Shown piece after piece: positions 41,944 to 50,844 of a stretch of DNA of 64,000 bases (position 1 is its first letter; every line of letters starts with the position of its first letter). The position numbers and the translations under genes were made by a program. A model generated the notes under the pieces. The model was given only the letters and a program-made list of their open reading frames with translations. It ran no database searches and was not told where the DNA came from. Source of the DNA: Kordia jejudonensis (GTDB lineage Bacteria; Bacteroidota; Bacteroidia; Flavobacteriales; Flavobacteriaceae); assembly GCF_001005315.1 (NCBI RefSeq), contig NZ_LBMG01000028.1, forward strand, positions 1 through 64,000, in the 5' to 3' direction.

Positions 41944-43776
41944 ATGATCAAAACTTTTGCATCAAACCCTAAACTTGTTAGAATTATATATTTGTTAATT
42001 CTAACGATTTCTTTTTTAAGTATATACAGTAGTATTTTTGACGAAAAAGTAAGTTTGGGTGGCGATAATGCACATTATTACATTCTAGGAACTGCAATTG
42101 CCGATGGTGCAGGATATACCAACATTCAACATCTTGAAAAAGAAGCACATTATCACTATCCACCAGGGTATCCGTTACTGATAGCAGGAGTTTCTAAACT
42201 ATTTTCAAATGATATTAGTACAATTAAAATAGCTAATGGATTTTTCTTTTTTGGCGCAATTTTATTGCTATTTTTCATCATAAAACGACTCACACAAAAT
42301 GATCATATTGCCTTTGCAATCTGTTTTATTACCTTGTTAAACTTTCATCTTTTGGGTTATGCAACTATTATGATGAGCGAAATTCCTTTTCTGTTTTTCT
42401 CTTTATTATCTGTGTTGATTTTCTTAAAAATAGACTTTTCAACACCTATTTTTAAAAATTGGCTATTCTTTTTGTTGCTTATCTGTGTGTCATTTTCATT
42501 TTATATTCGTTCGGTAGCTGTAGCGTTGTTTGTAAGTTTGGTAGTATTCTTATTTATAAAAAAACATTGGCGTTATGTAGCTGCCTTCGTAGGCGGTTTT
42601 ATAGTGTTGTATATACCTTGGATCATTCGTGGAAGCAATGCAACAGGAAACACGTACGTTTCACAATTACTTTCAAAAAACCCATACAAACCAGAACTTG
42701 GAAGTGTCGGAATTTTAGATATTTGGGAAAGAATTACGGTAAACTTAGAACGATATATTACCAAAGAAATATCTTCAGGAATAGTATCTTCAAAGGAATT
42801 TCAATATACGGATGCTACCGCTTCATTTGCAGAATGGTTGTTAGGTTTTCTAGTGATTGCTGTTGTCATATTTGGTGTCATACGACTTAAGAAGTTCAAA
42901 ACGTTCATAGCATTATATCTAGTAGCATTTTTCGGATTGTTGCTCATCTGGCCACATGTATGGTATGGAACACGTTTTGTATTACCATTGATTCCATTGC
43001 TAATTTTTCTATTTATTTTCGGATTGACAGAACTATGCAAGATATTTAGCCTCAAAGTATTTCCTGCATATGTAGAGAAAGTTGTTCCTGTGATGATGAC
43101 GGTTCTATTGATTTTTTGGGCATTTGTATACGGATACGGATCAATTTCGAAATTGCAACGTACAGCGCAAAAACCATATGCTGACAACTATAAAAATTAC
43201 TTTGCTTTGGCAGATTGGGTTCAGAAAAACACGCCTGAAAATGCTGTTACTTCTGTTCGTAAAGAAGGATTATTTCATCTATTTTCCAAGAAATATGTAA
43301 CAGGATATTATAAATCGCAAGACAGAGAAGCGCAAATAGCGTACTTAAAAAGTAAACAAGTAAGTTACGTAGTGGTGGCAGAACTTGGATATTCTTCAAC
43401 GTCTAGATATTTAGTTCCCGCAATAGATCGTTATCCAAATAAATTTAAAATCATCAAACAACTCAATAATCCAAATACATATTTAATGCAGTTTTTGCCT
43501 GAACTTGGATATACAGGAACATGGAAAGATGAAAAAAGAAATGGTTTCGGAACGTACGTTTGGGAAGATGGACAAAAATATATTGGCAACTGGAAAAATG
43601 ATGTACGTGATGGACAAGGAACTGTATTTTTTAAAAATGGGGAACAACTTTCTGGTGTTTGGCAACAAGGAAAACTATACGGAGAAGTCATAAAAAAAGA
43701 TGCCAATGGTCAAATTATAGAGAAAAGTATCTATGAAAATAATGTGAAAATAAAAGTTATCAATGAAGTTAACTAA
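41944..43776 (+). CDS. GT39-like membrane glycosyltransferase fused to MORN repeats
   Basis: 610 residues. Residues 1-400 hold about eleven membrane helices; GGDNAHYYILGTAIADG in the first periplasmic loop carries the acidic residues expected of ArnT/PMT-type lipid-linked sugar transferases. A short soluble part follows (400-520), then at 523-585 three MORN repeats (YTGTWKDEKRNGFGTYVW, YIGNWKNDVRDGQGTVFF, LSGVWQQGKLYGE). The MORN tail is unusual on this family. Its last 14 bases overlap a GT2 gene, which likely supplies the lipid-linked sugar. Confidence 0.82.
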   Translation: MIKTFASNPKLVRIIYLLILTISFLSIYSSIFDEKVSLGGDNAHYYILGTAIADGAGYTNIQHLEKEAHYHYPPGYPLLIAGVSKLFSNDISTIKIANGFFFFGAILLLFFIIKRLTQNDHIAFAICFITLLNFHLLGYATIMMSEIPFLFFSLLSVLIFLKIDFSTPIFKNWLFFLLLICVSFSFYIRSVAVALFVSLVVFLFIKKHWRYVAAFVGGFIVLYIPWIIRGSNATGNTYVSQLLSKNPYKPELGSVGILDIWERITVNLERYITKEISSGIVSSKEFQYTDATASFAEWLLGFLVIAVVIFGVIRLKKFKTFIALYLVAFFGLLLIWPHVWYGTRFVLPLIPLLIFLFIFGLTELCKIFSLKVFPAYVEKVVPVMMTVLLIFWAFVYGYGSISKLQRTAQKPYADNYKNYFALADWVQKNTPENAVTSVRKEGLFHLFSKKYVTGYYKSQDREAQIAYLKSKQVSYVVVAELGYSSTSRYLVPAIDRYPNKFKIIKQLNNPNTYLMQFLPELGYTGTWKDEKRNGFGTYVWEDGQKYIGNWKNDVRDGQGTVFFKNGEQLSGVWQQGKLYGEVIKKDANGQIIEKSIYENNVKIKVINEVN

Positions 43777-44488
43777 ACTCTCCATCATCATTCCTGTTTA
43801 CAATGAAGCGGCTACAGTGCGGTTGATTTTAGATAAGATAAACGCTGTTCAACTGATACATGATATTAAAAAAGAATTGATCATTGTGGACGATGGCTCG
43901 AAGGATGATTCCAAACAAATTGTACGAGCGTTTATGGAAGCACATCCTACGTTAGACATACAATACCATGAACATACAAAGAATCAGGGAAAAGGTGCTT
44001 CTATTCAAACAGGAATTTCGTTGGCTACGGGCGAATATTTAATCATTCAAGATGCAGATTTAGAATACGATCCGGAAGAATACAATATATTGTTAGCACC
44101 TATATTGGAAGACGTTGCAGACATTGTATACGGTTCACGATTTTTGGACAGACAGAGAAAACGGAACTCATATTTTTGGCACTACATGGCGAATAAGTTT
44201 CTAACTTTTCTATCGAACATCTTCTCAAATTTGAAGCTGACAGATATGGAAACTTGTTACAAACTATTCAACACAAAAATCATTCAATCGATCAAATTGA
44301 CAGAAAAACGTTTTGGTTTTGAACCTGAAATCACGGCGAAAATTTCAAGAATAAAAGACATTCGTATACACGAAGTTGCCATTTCCTATTACAGTAGACC
44401 TTATGATGAAGGAAAAAAAATTGGTTGGAAAGATGGAGTTAGAGCTATCTATTGTATTCTAAAATACGGATTGTTCAAATTGAATTAA
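43763..44488 (+). CDS. GT2-family glycosyltransferase, dolichol-phosphate mannosyltransferase-like
   Basis: 241 residues, no membrane helix. GT-A fold: SIIIPVYNEAATV, LIIVDDGSKDDS, and the metal-binding QDADLEYDPEEY; YGSRFLDRQRKRNSYFWHYMAN is typical of DPM1-like enzymes. It likely makes polyprenyl-phosphate sugar used by the membrane transferase whose gene it overlaps. Confidence 0.9.
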   Translation: MKLTKLSIIIPVYNEAATVRLILDKINAVQLIHDIKKELIIVDDGSKDDSKQIVRAFMEAHPTLDIQYHEHTKNQGKGASIQTGISLATGEYLIIQDADLEYDPEEYNILLAPILEDVADIVYGSRFLDRQRKRNSYFWHYMANKFLTFLSNIFSNLKLTDMETCYKLFNTKIIQSIKLTEKRFGFEPEITAKISRIKDIRIHEVAISYYSRPYDEGKKIGWKDGVRAIYCILKYGLFKLN

Positions 44489-44499
44489 TGTTAAAAAAT

Positions 44500-44530
44500 A
44501 AAAGCGAATTCATTACAAATTCGCTTTTTT
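44500..44530. terminator. Bidirectional intrinsic terminator
   Basis: AAAGCGAATT / AATTCGCTTT stem with a seven-base loop; T-run on the plus strand, AT-rich on the minus. Serves the GT operon and the convergent RiPP gene. Confidence 0.88.
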
Positions 44531-44548
44531 GCTTTCTTCAAGTAGGAA

Positions 44549-44713
44549 TTAACAAAACCACCACCAACCTGTAAAACAAGCGCACGATGGCGGATCAAAA
44601 ATTCCTGTAACACAATGATTTGCTGCTGATCCACCTTTTGAACTACTGACTTTGAAATCAGAAATCACTTTTTTGTTCAATGTAAGATCTTTCAATAACT
44701 TCTTTTTTTTCAT
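44549..44713 (-). CDS. RiPP precursor, class I lanthipeptide-like
   Basis: 54 residues: basic start and leader MKKKKLLKDLTLNKKVISDF, then SSSKGG as probable processing site, then a core with four Cys, Ser/Thr and the end CFTGWWWFC. The leader LNKKxIS is the shared signature of Bacteroidota class I lanthipeptide and GG-type precursors. No lanthionine synthetase, protease or exporter is nearby. It is the first of five precursors with this leader in the window and is transcribed alone. Too short for a standard gene finder. Confidence 0.75.
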   Translation of the reverse strand: MKKKKLLKDLTLNKKVISDFKVSSSKGGSAANHCVTGIFDPPSCACFTGWWWFC

Positions 44714-44911
44714 GACCTAAAGTTTTGGTTAATTACGGTAATTTACTTTAAATCAGAATATTGTGAAATGATGAATGCGTAAAGTCTACGTTTCAGTGCG
44801 TAAATGAAGCAAACAAATGAGTGAAGTGTATTTTGTATATGTATGAAAAGTAACGTCTGTTCGATATAATATCAATAACACGTTTCTTCTTTTCCGCAAT
44901 GTTGCAGTTGC

Positions 44912-45559
44912 CTAATTTTTTTCCTCATACGGAAACTTTCTACTGGCTTGTCGCATCATTTTAGCAATAATGGCAGATGTATTTTTACCCGATTTACGAT
45001 TGATGATTTTTTCGTAGCGCCACAGCAATTTCCCTGTACTCTTATCACTTAATTTAATGATAATTTTTCCATAATCAGATTTTCCTTTGAGGAAGGTAAT
45101 CAAATCAAAAGAAGTATCAACCTCTTTAGATAAAAGCATGCGTGAAGTTAATGAACCGCTAATAATCGCATCAACTTTTAATAACTTACACAATTCTTGC
45201 GGTGTGTAAATATCGATATTTTCATCTGTGATTCCTTCTTTTTTTAAGATACGATTCGTCGTATTGATATCTTGAAAGTTAATTTTAAGCTTCTTTTTGC
45301 GTTTTCTGTTTAAGAAATAACTCTCCAACGCTTCTTGTACCGCAATACCTTCTTGTTGTTCAAATTTTTCCAACTGCGCATCACTATACTTTTCTTGTGC
45401 CGCTTTTAAATTGAGTTTTGCTTGAAACGGTAGAATCGCAATAATTTGATGATCTTCTGAAAGTTCTTCAAACGTATCGCTTACATATATCTTTTTTTGC
45501 GCATTACTTTGTTGTATACCAACAAATAACAATAGTAAAATAACAACTAACTTCTTCAT
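44912..45559 (-). CDS. Secreted protein with a CsgG-like pattern
   Basis: 215 residues with a signal peptide ending QSNAQ. IAILPFQAKLN, a mid segment LCKLLKVDAIISGSLTS, then IIIKLSDKSTGKLLWRYEK recall the CsgG/GNA1162-type periplasmic fold (sensing 'kvDAIISG', then strand-turn with SGKLLW). No lipobox, so it is a soluble periplasmic or surface protein. Function unknown. Same strand as, and 104 bp after, the TonB receptor gene. Confidence 0.6.
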   Translation of the reverse strand: MKKLVVILLLLFVGIQQSNAQKKIYVSDTFEELSEDHQIIAILPFQAKLNLKAAQEKYSDAQLEKFEQQEGIAVQEALESYFLNRKRKKKLKINFQDINTTNRILKKEGITDENIDIYTPQELCKLLKVDAIISGSLTSRMLLSKEVDTSFDLITFLKGKSDYGKIIIKLSDKSTGKLLWRYEKIINRKSGKNTSAIIAKMMRQASRKFPYEEKN

Positions 45560-45579
45560 TATAATCTTTATTCTAAAAT

Positions 45580-45622
45580 ACTTCTCGATACAATTTTCTC
45601 TAGAAAATCATTCGAAGTGACG
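45580..45622. repeat. CTTCTCGATACAA palindromic repeat, copy 2
   Basis: ACTTCTCGATACAATTTTCT, two bases, then AGAAAATCATTCGAAGTGAC. Outer arms ACTTC / GAAGT and inner arms ATTTTCT / AGAAAAT pair. Confidence 0.8.
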
Positions 45623-45645
45623 TTTAAGTTTTTAATTTTCATCTA

Positions 45646-45663
45646 ACACCCAACACCCAACAC
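45646..45663. repeat. AACACCC short tandem repeat
   Basis: Two to three AACACCC units immediately before the end of the TonB receptor gene. Same family as the other heptamer arrays. Confidence 0.7.
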
Positions 45664-48135
45664 CTAAAAACGCATTCCCAACTTCACATTAAACACACGA
45701 CCTGTTAAGAAATTTGGGATTCCAAACTGACGTTTTGTATACACATCACGAACCCATGTATTGGTAATTGAATTTTGAACATCAAACACATTAAAAATCT
45801 CAAAACCAACATTTAAATCTTTAAATACAGATTTCCAGCCTGTATCAAATTGTCTGTCTTTGTCCACTAAAACATACGAAAACCCTACGTCAGCACGTTT
45901 ATAATCAGGTAATTGACTCTGAAATTGGTATGGATCAGAATAACTCGGCGAACCACCTGGCAATCCTGTATTGTATGTTAAGTTGAGGTATAATTTTAAG
46001 TTTGGAATCTTTCGCATATAATCTTGAAATAAAACTGCAAACTTCAAACGCTGATCGGTTGGTCTGCTAATATATCCGCGATTATTGATGTTTTCTTCCG
46101 TTTTTAAATAACCAAAACTTACCCAACTTTCTGTTCCTGGAACAAATTCTCCATTCAAACGCATGTCTAAACCATACGCATACGCATCGGCAACATTATC
46201 AGCTCGGTAACGAATACGAACGTTTTCAATGGTATAGGCATTGACATCAGATAAACTTTTATAATACGCTTCGGTTGTCAACTTAAACGGACGATCCCAA
46301 AGTTTGAAACTGTAATCATTTCCTAACACTACATGAATCGATTGTTGTGCTTTAACATTTGGATTTACAACACCATCTGGACCACGTAATTCTCTGTAAA
46401 ATGGTGGCTGATGGTAAAATCCGCCAGACAAACGGAACAACATGTCTTTTTCCCAGTTTGGTTTGATAGCTACTTGCGCTCTTGGACTCACAACAGCTTG
46501 TGTATTGCTTTCAATTCCATCGCCATTAATTGTCCAACTGTGCGCACGAACACCAACATTTGTCCAAACTTCATGTTCGCCAATCATAGATCGTTTGCTC
46601 CATTGAGCGAATCCTGAAACACGATCAATTTGAGTATTATTTCGAGCACGAACTGTTTGAAAAGGTTCTATTGGACCTTCATACGGCGTATATGGCTGAT
46701 TGTTTGAAAATTGTGGCAATGGCGGACGAATTGAAAATCCAGCAGAATCAATCACTTCCCATTCAATCAATCGATCACGAATGTCTTCATGTGTGTATTT
46801 AACTCCCCAATCGATTTGGTTTTCTTCATCATTAATTTTGTAACTTCCTTTGTGTTCTGCATTAAAAATGAGCGCATCTAAGTCGTTTCGCCCATGATTT
46901 AATTGCGAACCAATTCCTTCCGTAAATTCTACATTTCCTAAATCTTCATCGCCAATATTTGTATTAACTTCTCCCAAACGGTATTCTGCCAAAATATCAA
47001 AATGCTCTTGTTCTGTAGTGTGATATGCTGACGCGATAAATTTTAATGTTACATCATCATTGAGGTAATAATTAGCTTTCAAAGCTCCAAAATACGTTCG
47101 GTAACGATCTTCTTCACGACCTTGGTAAAACACCAATAACGCAATTGGATCTTGAAGTGTTCCAAAATTGGTTTGGCGTGTTAGCGGTTCGTAATCATAA
47201 TCGTTAAATGAAATATTTCCTAAGAAATTCAAATCGAACTTATCTGAAAATTTATACGTTACATAGGTTTGAAAATCTGTAAAACGCGGTCTAAAGTTCG
47301 TTTCTGTTTGTTTGCTATTTACCAACAAGCTGTTATCTCTAAAACGTACACCAGAAATCGTTGAGAACTTACTATCATTGCTAACTGTCTGAATAGAAGC
47401 GCTTCCGCCAAGTAAACTCAAATTTAAACTTCCACCAAAACGAGAAGGTCTTTTATACGTAATGTCCAATACGGAAGATAGTTTGTCGCCATATTTTGCT
47501 TGAAATCCTCCCGCAGAGAAATCTACATTTTGTACCATATCGGTATTTACAAAACTCAATCCTTCTTGCTGTCCTGAACGAATTAAAAACGGACGATATA
47601 CTTCAATTTCGTTTACATATACCAAGTTTTCATCATAATTTCCACCTCGAACAGAATATTGTGTACTCAATTCGTTGTTGTTATTTACACCTGGAAAAGA
47701 CATAATGATATTCTCCACTCCAGGATTGGCACTTGGAATCAGGCGGACAGTTTCTGCCGAAATTGTTTCAATACCTTGTACAGCTTTCCGCTTTCGCGAA
47801 TCGATAATTACGGTACCAATTTGTTCCGTACTTTCACTCATTACAGGATTAAACTCGTAATCTTCTCCATTTTTTAACTGAATGGTCACTGTAATTGTTT
47901 TATGTGAAATGTGTGAAAACGTAAGGGTAATTTTCTCATCGGCAGGAATTACAATTTTGAAAAAACCGTTCTTATTTGTTTTCGTTCCCGAATCTACAGA
48001 AGTGCTAATATTTACATTTTCAATTGGTGCATTATTCTTATCTAAAATAACTCCTCTAATGGTTGCTGTTTGCGCTATAATGAAGTTCGCAGCAAAGAGA
48101 AAGCTTAAGAAAAGGATGGATCGTATAGGTTTCAA
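45664..48135 (-). CDS. TonB-dependent outer-membrane receptor
   Basis: 823 residues. Signal peptide to about residue 21 (ANFIIAQ), CarboxypepD-regulatory domain (TIRGVILDKNNAPIENVNIS, residues 24-105), plug domain (SANPGVENIIMSFPGVNNNNELSTQYSVRGGNYDENLVYVNEI split over 135-180), then a 22-strand barrel ending VFNVKLGMRF. Imports an unknown ligand. No SusD-type partner is adjacent, so it is not an obvious polysaccharide locus. The M23 peptidase gene precedes it by eleven bases on the same strand. Confidence 0.92.
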   Translation of the reverse strand: MKPIRSILFLSFLFAANFIIAQTATIRGVILDKNNAPIENVNISTSVDSGTKTNKNGFFKIVIPADEKITLTFSHISHKTITVTIQLKNGEDYEFNPVMSESTEQIGTVIIDSRKRKAVQGIETISAETVRLIPSANPGVENIIMSFPGVNNNNELSTQYSVRGGNYDENLVYVNEIEVYRPFLIRSGQQEGLSFVNTDMVQNVDFSAGGFQAKYGDKLSSVLDITYKRPSRFGGSLNLSLLGGSASIQTVSNDSKFSTISGVRFRDNSLLVNSKQTETNFRPRFTDFQTYVTYKFSDKFDLNFLGNISFNDYDYEPLTRQTNFGTLQDPIALLVFYQGREEDRYRTYFGALKANYYLNDDVTLKFIASAYHTTEQEHFDILAEYRLGEVNTNIGDEDLGNVEFTEGIGSQLNHGRNDLDALIFNAEHKGSYKINDEENQIDWGVKYTHEDIRDRLIEWEVIDSAGFSIRPPLPQFSNNQPYTPYEGPIEPFQTVRARNNTQIDRVSGFAQWSKRSMIGEHEVWTNVGVRAHSWTINGDGIESNTQAVVSPRAQVAIKPNWEKDMLFRLSGGFYHQPPFYRELRGPDGVVNPNVKAQQSIHVVLGNDYSFKLWDRPFKLTTEAYYKSLSDVNAYTIENVRIRYRADNVADAYAYGLDMRLNGEFVPGTESWVSFGYLKTEENINNRGYISRPTDQRLKFAVLFQDYMRKIPNLKLYLNLTYNTGLPGGSPSYSDPYQFQSQLPDYKRADVGFSYVLVDKDRQFDTGWKSVFKDLNVGFEIFNVFDVQNSITNTWVRDVYTKRQFGIPNFLTGRVFNVKLGMRF

Positions 48136-48146
48136 TATCGTGAGTT

Positions 48147-49841
48147 TTAATTTTTTCTATAAAAAGTGCTCGTAAAAGTAGTATTATTTCCAACATTATC
48201 AGTAACGATCAACTTTAAATTATGTTTTGCTTCGGTAAAAGTAATATCGTTAAAATCGTATGTCAGCATGCCTTTTTTGGCATCATATTCAAATAAAACC
48301 CATGTTCCGTTAATTGTTCCACGATAACTGCGTACGGAAGAAAGATCATCTGTAACTTTTATTTTTAAATACTTTTTATTCGAAATCCACTTGTCTTTAG
48401 CAAAATTTACGGGTTTCACTTTGGGTGGAATGGTGTCTTTGGCTAAAAAATATGTTCCTAAATTCTTCGTACTTGTCGTAAATTTTGTGCCTTTCTTTTT
48501 TGTGCTGCTGTAGGATGGTTTCTTTTTACTATTTAAACTAGCAATGAACATTTTTTTACGTTCAGCTTCCGTATATTTTGAAACATCAAAGGTAATGACG
48601 AAGTTTTTGTGCGCAGCTACTTTATCATTATGAATTTTATAACGTCCTTTTTTATCTTTCGACAAATCGAAATAAAAATCTTCATAAAAGGTCTGTTTCG
48701 GAATGTATACACTAACATCGTCTTTTCTCAACGTATGTTCTGAATTTCGTGTAATTAAATTTTCGGTCACAATTTCTTTCTTCTTTTGTGTCACTTTTTG
48801 CTTCTTACCAACAACGGGAATAGTAATCGTAGTTGTATTGTCTTTAAAATCTTTGACTTTGAGCACAATAGTATATTCCTTTCCTTCTTCAATAGAAACT
48901 TTTCCCCTATTAATAACATCTTTATAAATGCTCAACTTATTTGCCGCTGTAACAAAGCAACGTTGCACGCGTTGTTTCATATTTTTAAAGCGCGAATAAT
49001 CGATTAATGTATTGATGTATCTCGATTCGCCAAAGGAGAACTTTTTAAAATCGTAACTAAAGTTTTTAATACCGTTCACAAAACTTTCCAATTGGTAAAT
49101 TCCGTTTTTATTAAAAGCCAAATCTTGTCGATCGTATGAATTGATGCCCAAGCCAATTTCGCCAGAAGCGAAAACTTTTGCCGCGACATAACTATTTTTT
49201 TCTTTTCCCTTTTTCAATTGTAATTGTACAACTTTATTGGAAGAATTAATTTGTGCAGAATCTGACAATGCATAAGCAAATACACCATTTACCGTTGGAT
49301 GATGCGAATCTTTCACGTCAATCCCAAACAACATTGGATTCATCGGTTTAGAAGCGGCATCGCGAATTTCGAAGTGTAAATGTGGTCCGCCAGAAGAGCC
49401 ACTATTTCCTGAATAGGCAATAACTTCTCCTTTTTTGACAACCAATTCTCCTGCTTTTGGATACAGTTGAATTTCGTAACGTTCTTTCGCGTATTGTTGT
49501 TTCTTTAAATAGGCTTCTAACTTTGGAGCCAACTTTTTCAAATGCGCATATACTGAAGTATAACCGTTTGTATGTGTAATGTATAGCGCTTTTCCAAATC
49601 CCCAATGTTGAATTTTTATACGCGACACATGTCCATCGCCAATCGCAAACACTTCAAAACCTTCTTTCTGTTTCGTTTTAATATCAATTCCTGAATGAAA
49701 ATGATTGCTTCGCAACTCTCCAAATGTTCCAGATAATATAATAGGAATATCTAACGGCGATCTAAAATCGTTTTTAGGAATGGTATTTTGAGAAAGGGCA
49801 ATTGAAAAGAAAAATAAAAAAATAAAAAACAGTCTGTACAT
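48147..49841 (-). CDS. M23-family peptidase (LytM domain), periplasmic
   Basis: 564 residues with a signal peptide ending IALSQ. LytM domain at residues 25-170: zinc ligands in NHFHSGIDI (HxxxD) and HLHFEIRD (HxH), plus GNSGSSGGPHLHF. The remainder is strand-rich with Ig-like segments. It cleaves or binds peptidoglycan cross-links. Located directly upstream of a TonB-dependent receptor, probably one operon. Confidence 0.9.
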   Translation of the reverse strand: MYRLFFIFLFFFSIALSQNTIPKNDFRSPLDIPIILSGTFGELRSNHFHSGIDIKTKQKEGFEVFAIGDGHVSRIKIQHWGFGKALYITHTNGYTSVYAHLKKLAPKLEAYLKKQQYAKERYEIQLYPKAGELVVKKGEVIAYSGNSGSSGGPHLHFEIRDAASKPMNPMLFGIDVKDSHHPTVNGVFAYALSDSAQINSSNKVVQLQLKKGKEKNSYVAAKVFASGEIGLGINSYDRQDLAFNKNGIYQLESFVNGIKNFSYDFKKFSFGESRYINTLIDYSRFKNMKQRVQRCFVTAANKLSIYKDVINRGKVSIEEGKEYTIVLKVKDFKDNTTTITIPVVGKKQKVTQKKKEIVTENLITRNSEHTLRKDDVSVYIPKQTFYEDFYFDLSKDKKGRYKIHNDKVAAHKNFVITFDVSKYTEAERKKMFIASLNSKKKPSYSSTKKKGTKFTTSTKNLGTYFLAKDTIPPKVKPVNFAKDKWISNKKYLKIKVTDDLSSVRSYRGTINGTWVLFEYDAKKGMLTYDFNDITFTEAKHNLKLIVTDNVGNNTTFTSTFYRKN

Positions 49842-50025
49842 AAATCAAAAATGCGTTTGAAAAGCTAAAATAGCTAATACTTAGTTAATTCGGAATCTTT
49901 AAATTCAAAAACTGCACCAAAAAATATGTAAAACTTAAAGTAATACTTTAAATAATAGTCAAAACCCTTGCGAACTAATTTTATGAATGCTAAATTTGTA
50001 AACATATGCATTGAATATAAATGTA

Positions 50026-50316
50026 ATGAGTAGTACTTTGAAAATCGTTGATTCTCTTGAGAATAGAGTGAGCAAATTGCTTCATAAGTTAGAAGTTTTG
50101 GAGCAAAAAAATCAGAAACTTCATCAAGAATTAACATCAGCAACTCAAAATGCACAGCGTTTACAACAAGAAATCTCAGGATGGGAAGAAAAGTATCAAA
50201 CGTTAAAAATTGCAAATTCGATGCTTGGCAGTGATAACAATAAAAAAGAAGCTAAGCTTAAAATAAATACACTAATTCGGGAAATTGATCATTGTATTGC
50301 ACAATTAGCCGAATAA
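50026..50316 (+). CDS. Small coiled-coil protein upstream of zapA
   Basis: 96 residues from the ATG at 50026 (an upstream in-frame TTG is not needed). Almost entirely heptad repeats (VDSLENRVSKLLHKLEVLEQ, ELTSATQNAQRLQQEI), so a parallel coiled coil. It precedes zapA by 18 bases; position and shape suggest a cell-division accessory protein similar in role to ZapB, but that is inference. Confidence 0.75.
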   Translation: MSSTLKIVDSLENRVSKLLHKLEVLEQKNQKLHQELTSATQNAQRLQQEISGWEEKYQTLKIANSMLGSDNNKKEAKLKINTLIREIDHCIAQLAE

Positions 50317-50334
50317 AAGATAGTTCTTTACACT

Positions 50335-50628
50335 ATGGAAAATAAGCTCAAAATAAAGCTTTCTATTGCGGATAGAGTATATCCTTTAACCATTCCAGCA
50401 AGCCAAGAAGAAGGTTTGCGAAAAGCGGCTAAGAAAATAGAAGCTATGATAAAACAATTTGAGCAAAGCTATGCCGTTAGAGATAAGCAGGATGTTTTGG
50501 CAATGTGTGCCTTGCAATTTGCAGCTCAGGTAGAGCAAAAAGCTATAGATAAAGACAGCAATCAAACCGCATTAGAAGAAAGATTGAAAGCGCTGGACGA
50601 ATTGCTAAAAGCGCAGCTTAGTTCATAA
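50335..50628 (+). CDS. zapA: Cell division protein ZapA
   Basis: 97 residues. N-terminal LKIKLSIADRVYPLTIPASQEEGLRKAAKKIE-type ZapA globular domain (split here over residues 4-38) and a C-terminal helix (VLAMCALQFAAQVEQKAID). Bundles FtsZ filaments at the division ring. Followed by 6S RNA, as in many bacteria. Confidence 0.9.
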   Translation: MENKLKIKLSIADRVYPLTIPASQEEGLRKAAKKIEAMIKQFEQSYAVRDKQDVLAMCALQFAAQVEQKAIDKDSNQTALEERLKALDELLKAQLSS

Positions 50629-50654
50629 GTTCTGTAAAATATAAATAGGTTACT

Positions 50655-50843
50655 GCCTACATTGGTTTTTATTTTTGATAAACTCAACGTTAATATAATT
50701 AAAAAGAGTGAGTCATGGTTGTAAGAGCATGCTGTTAATATTGAATTTATTCTTTATTTGGACAGATCCTTGATCAATCTGTTAGCTCTAAACTTGTTTT
50801 TTTGGAGTTTATACAAAACTCTAATCAATGTAGGCTTTTTTTT
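50655..50843 (+). ncRNA. ssrS: 6S RNA, flavobacterial type
   Basis: The ends pair perfectly: GCCTACATTG (50655-50664) with CAATGTAGGC (50826-50835), followed by eight T as terminator. The enclosed 160 nt contain further long-range complementary segments such as AACTTG-TTTT and CTCTAAACTTG / GAGTTTATAC, consistent with a rod with a central bubble. It lies between zapA and rny, the usual location for Bacteroidota 6S RNA (Rfam has a 6S-Flavo family). It binds the housekeeping RNA polymerase. Confidence 0.78.
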
Positions 50844-50844
50844 G

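Noticed and set aside
43431-43706. Minus-strand frames within the MORN region
   Set aside because: Shadow of the repetitive coding strand; no independent start or promoter.
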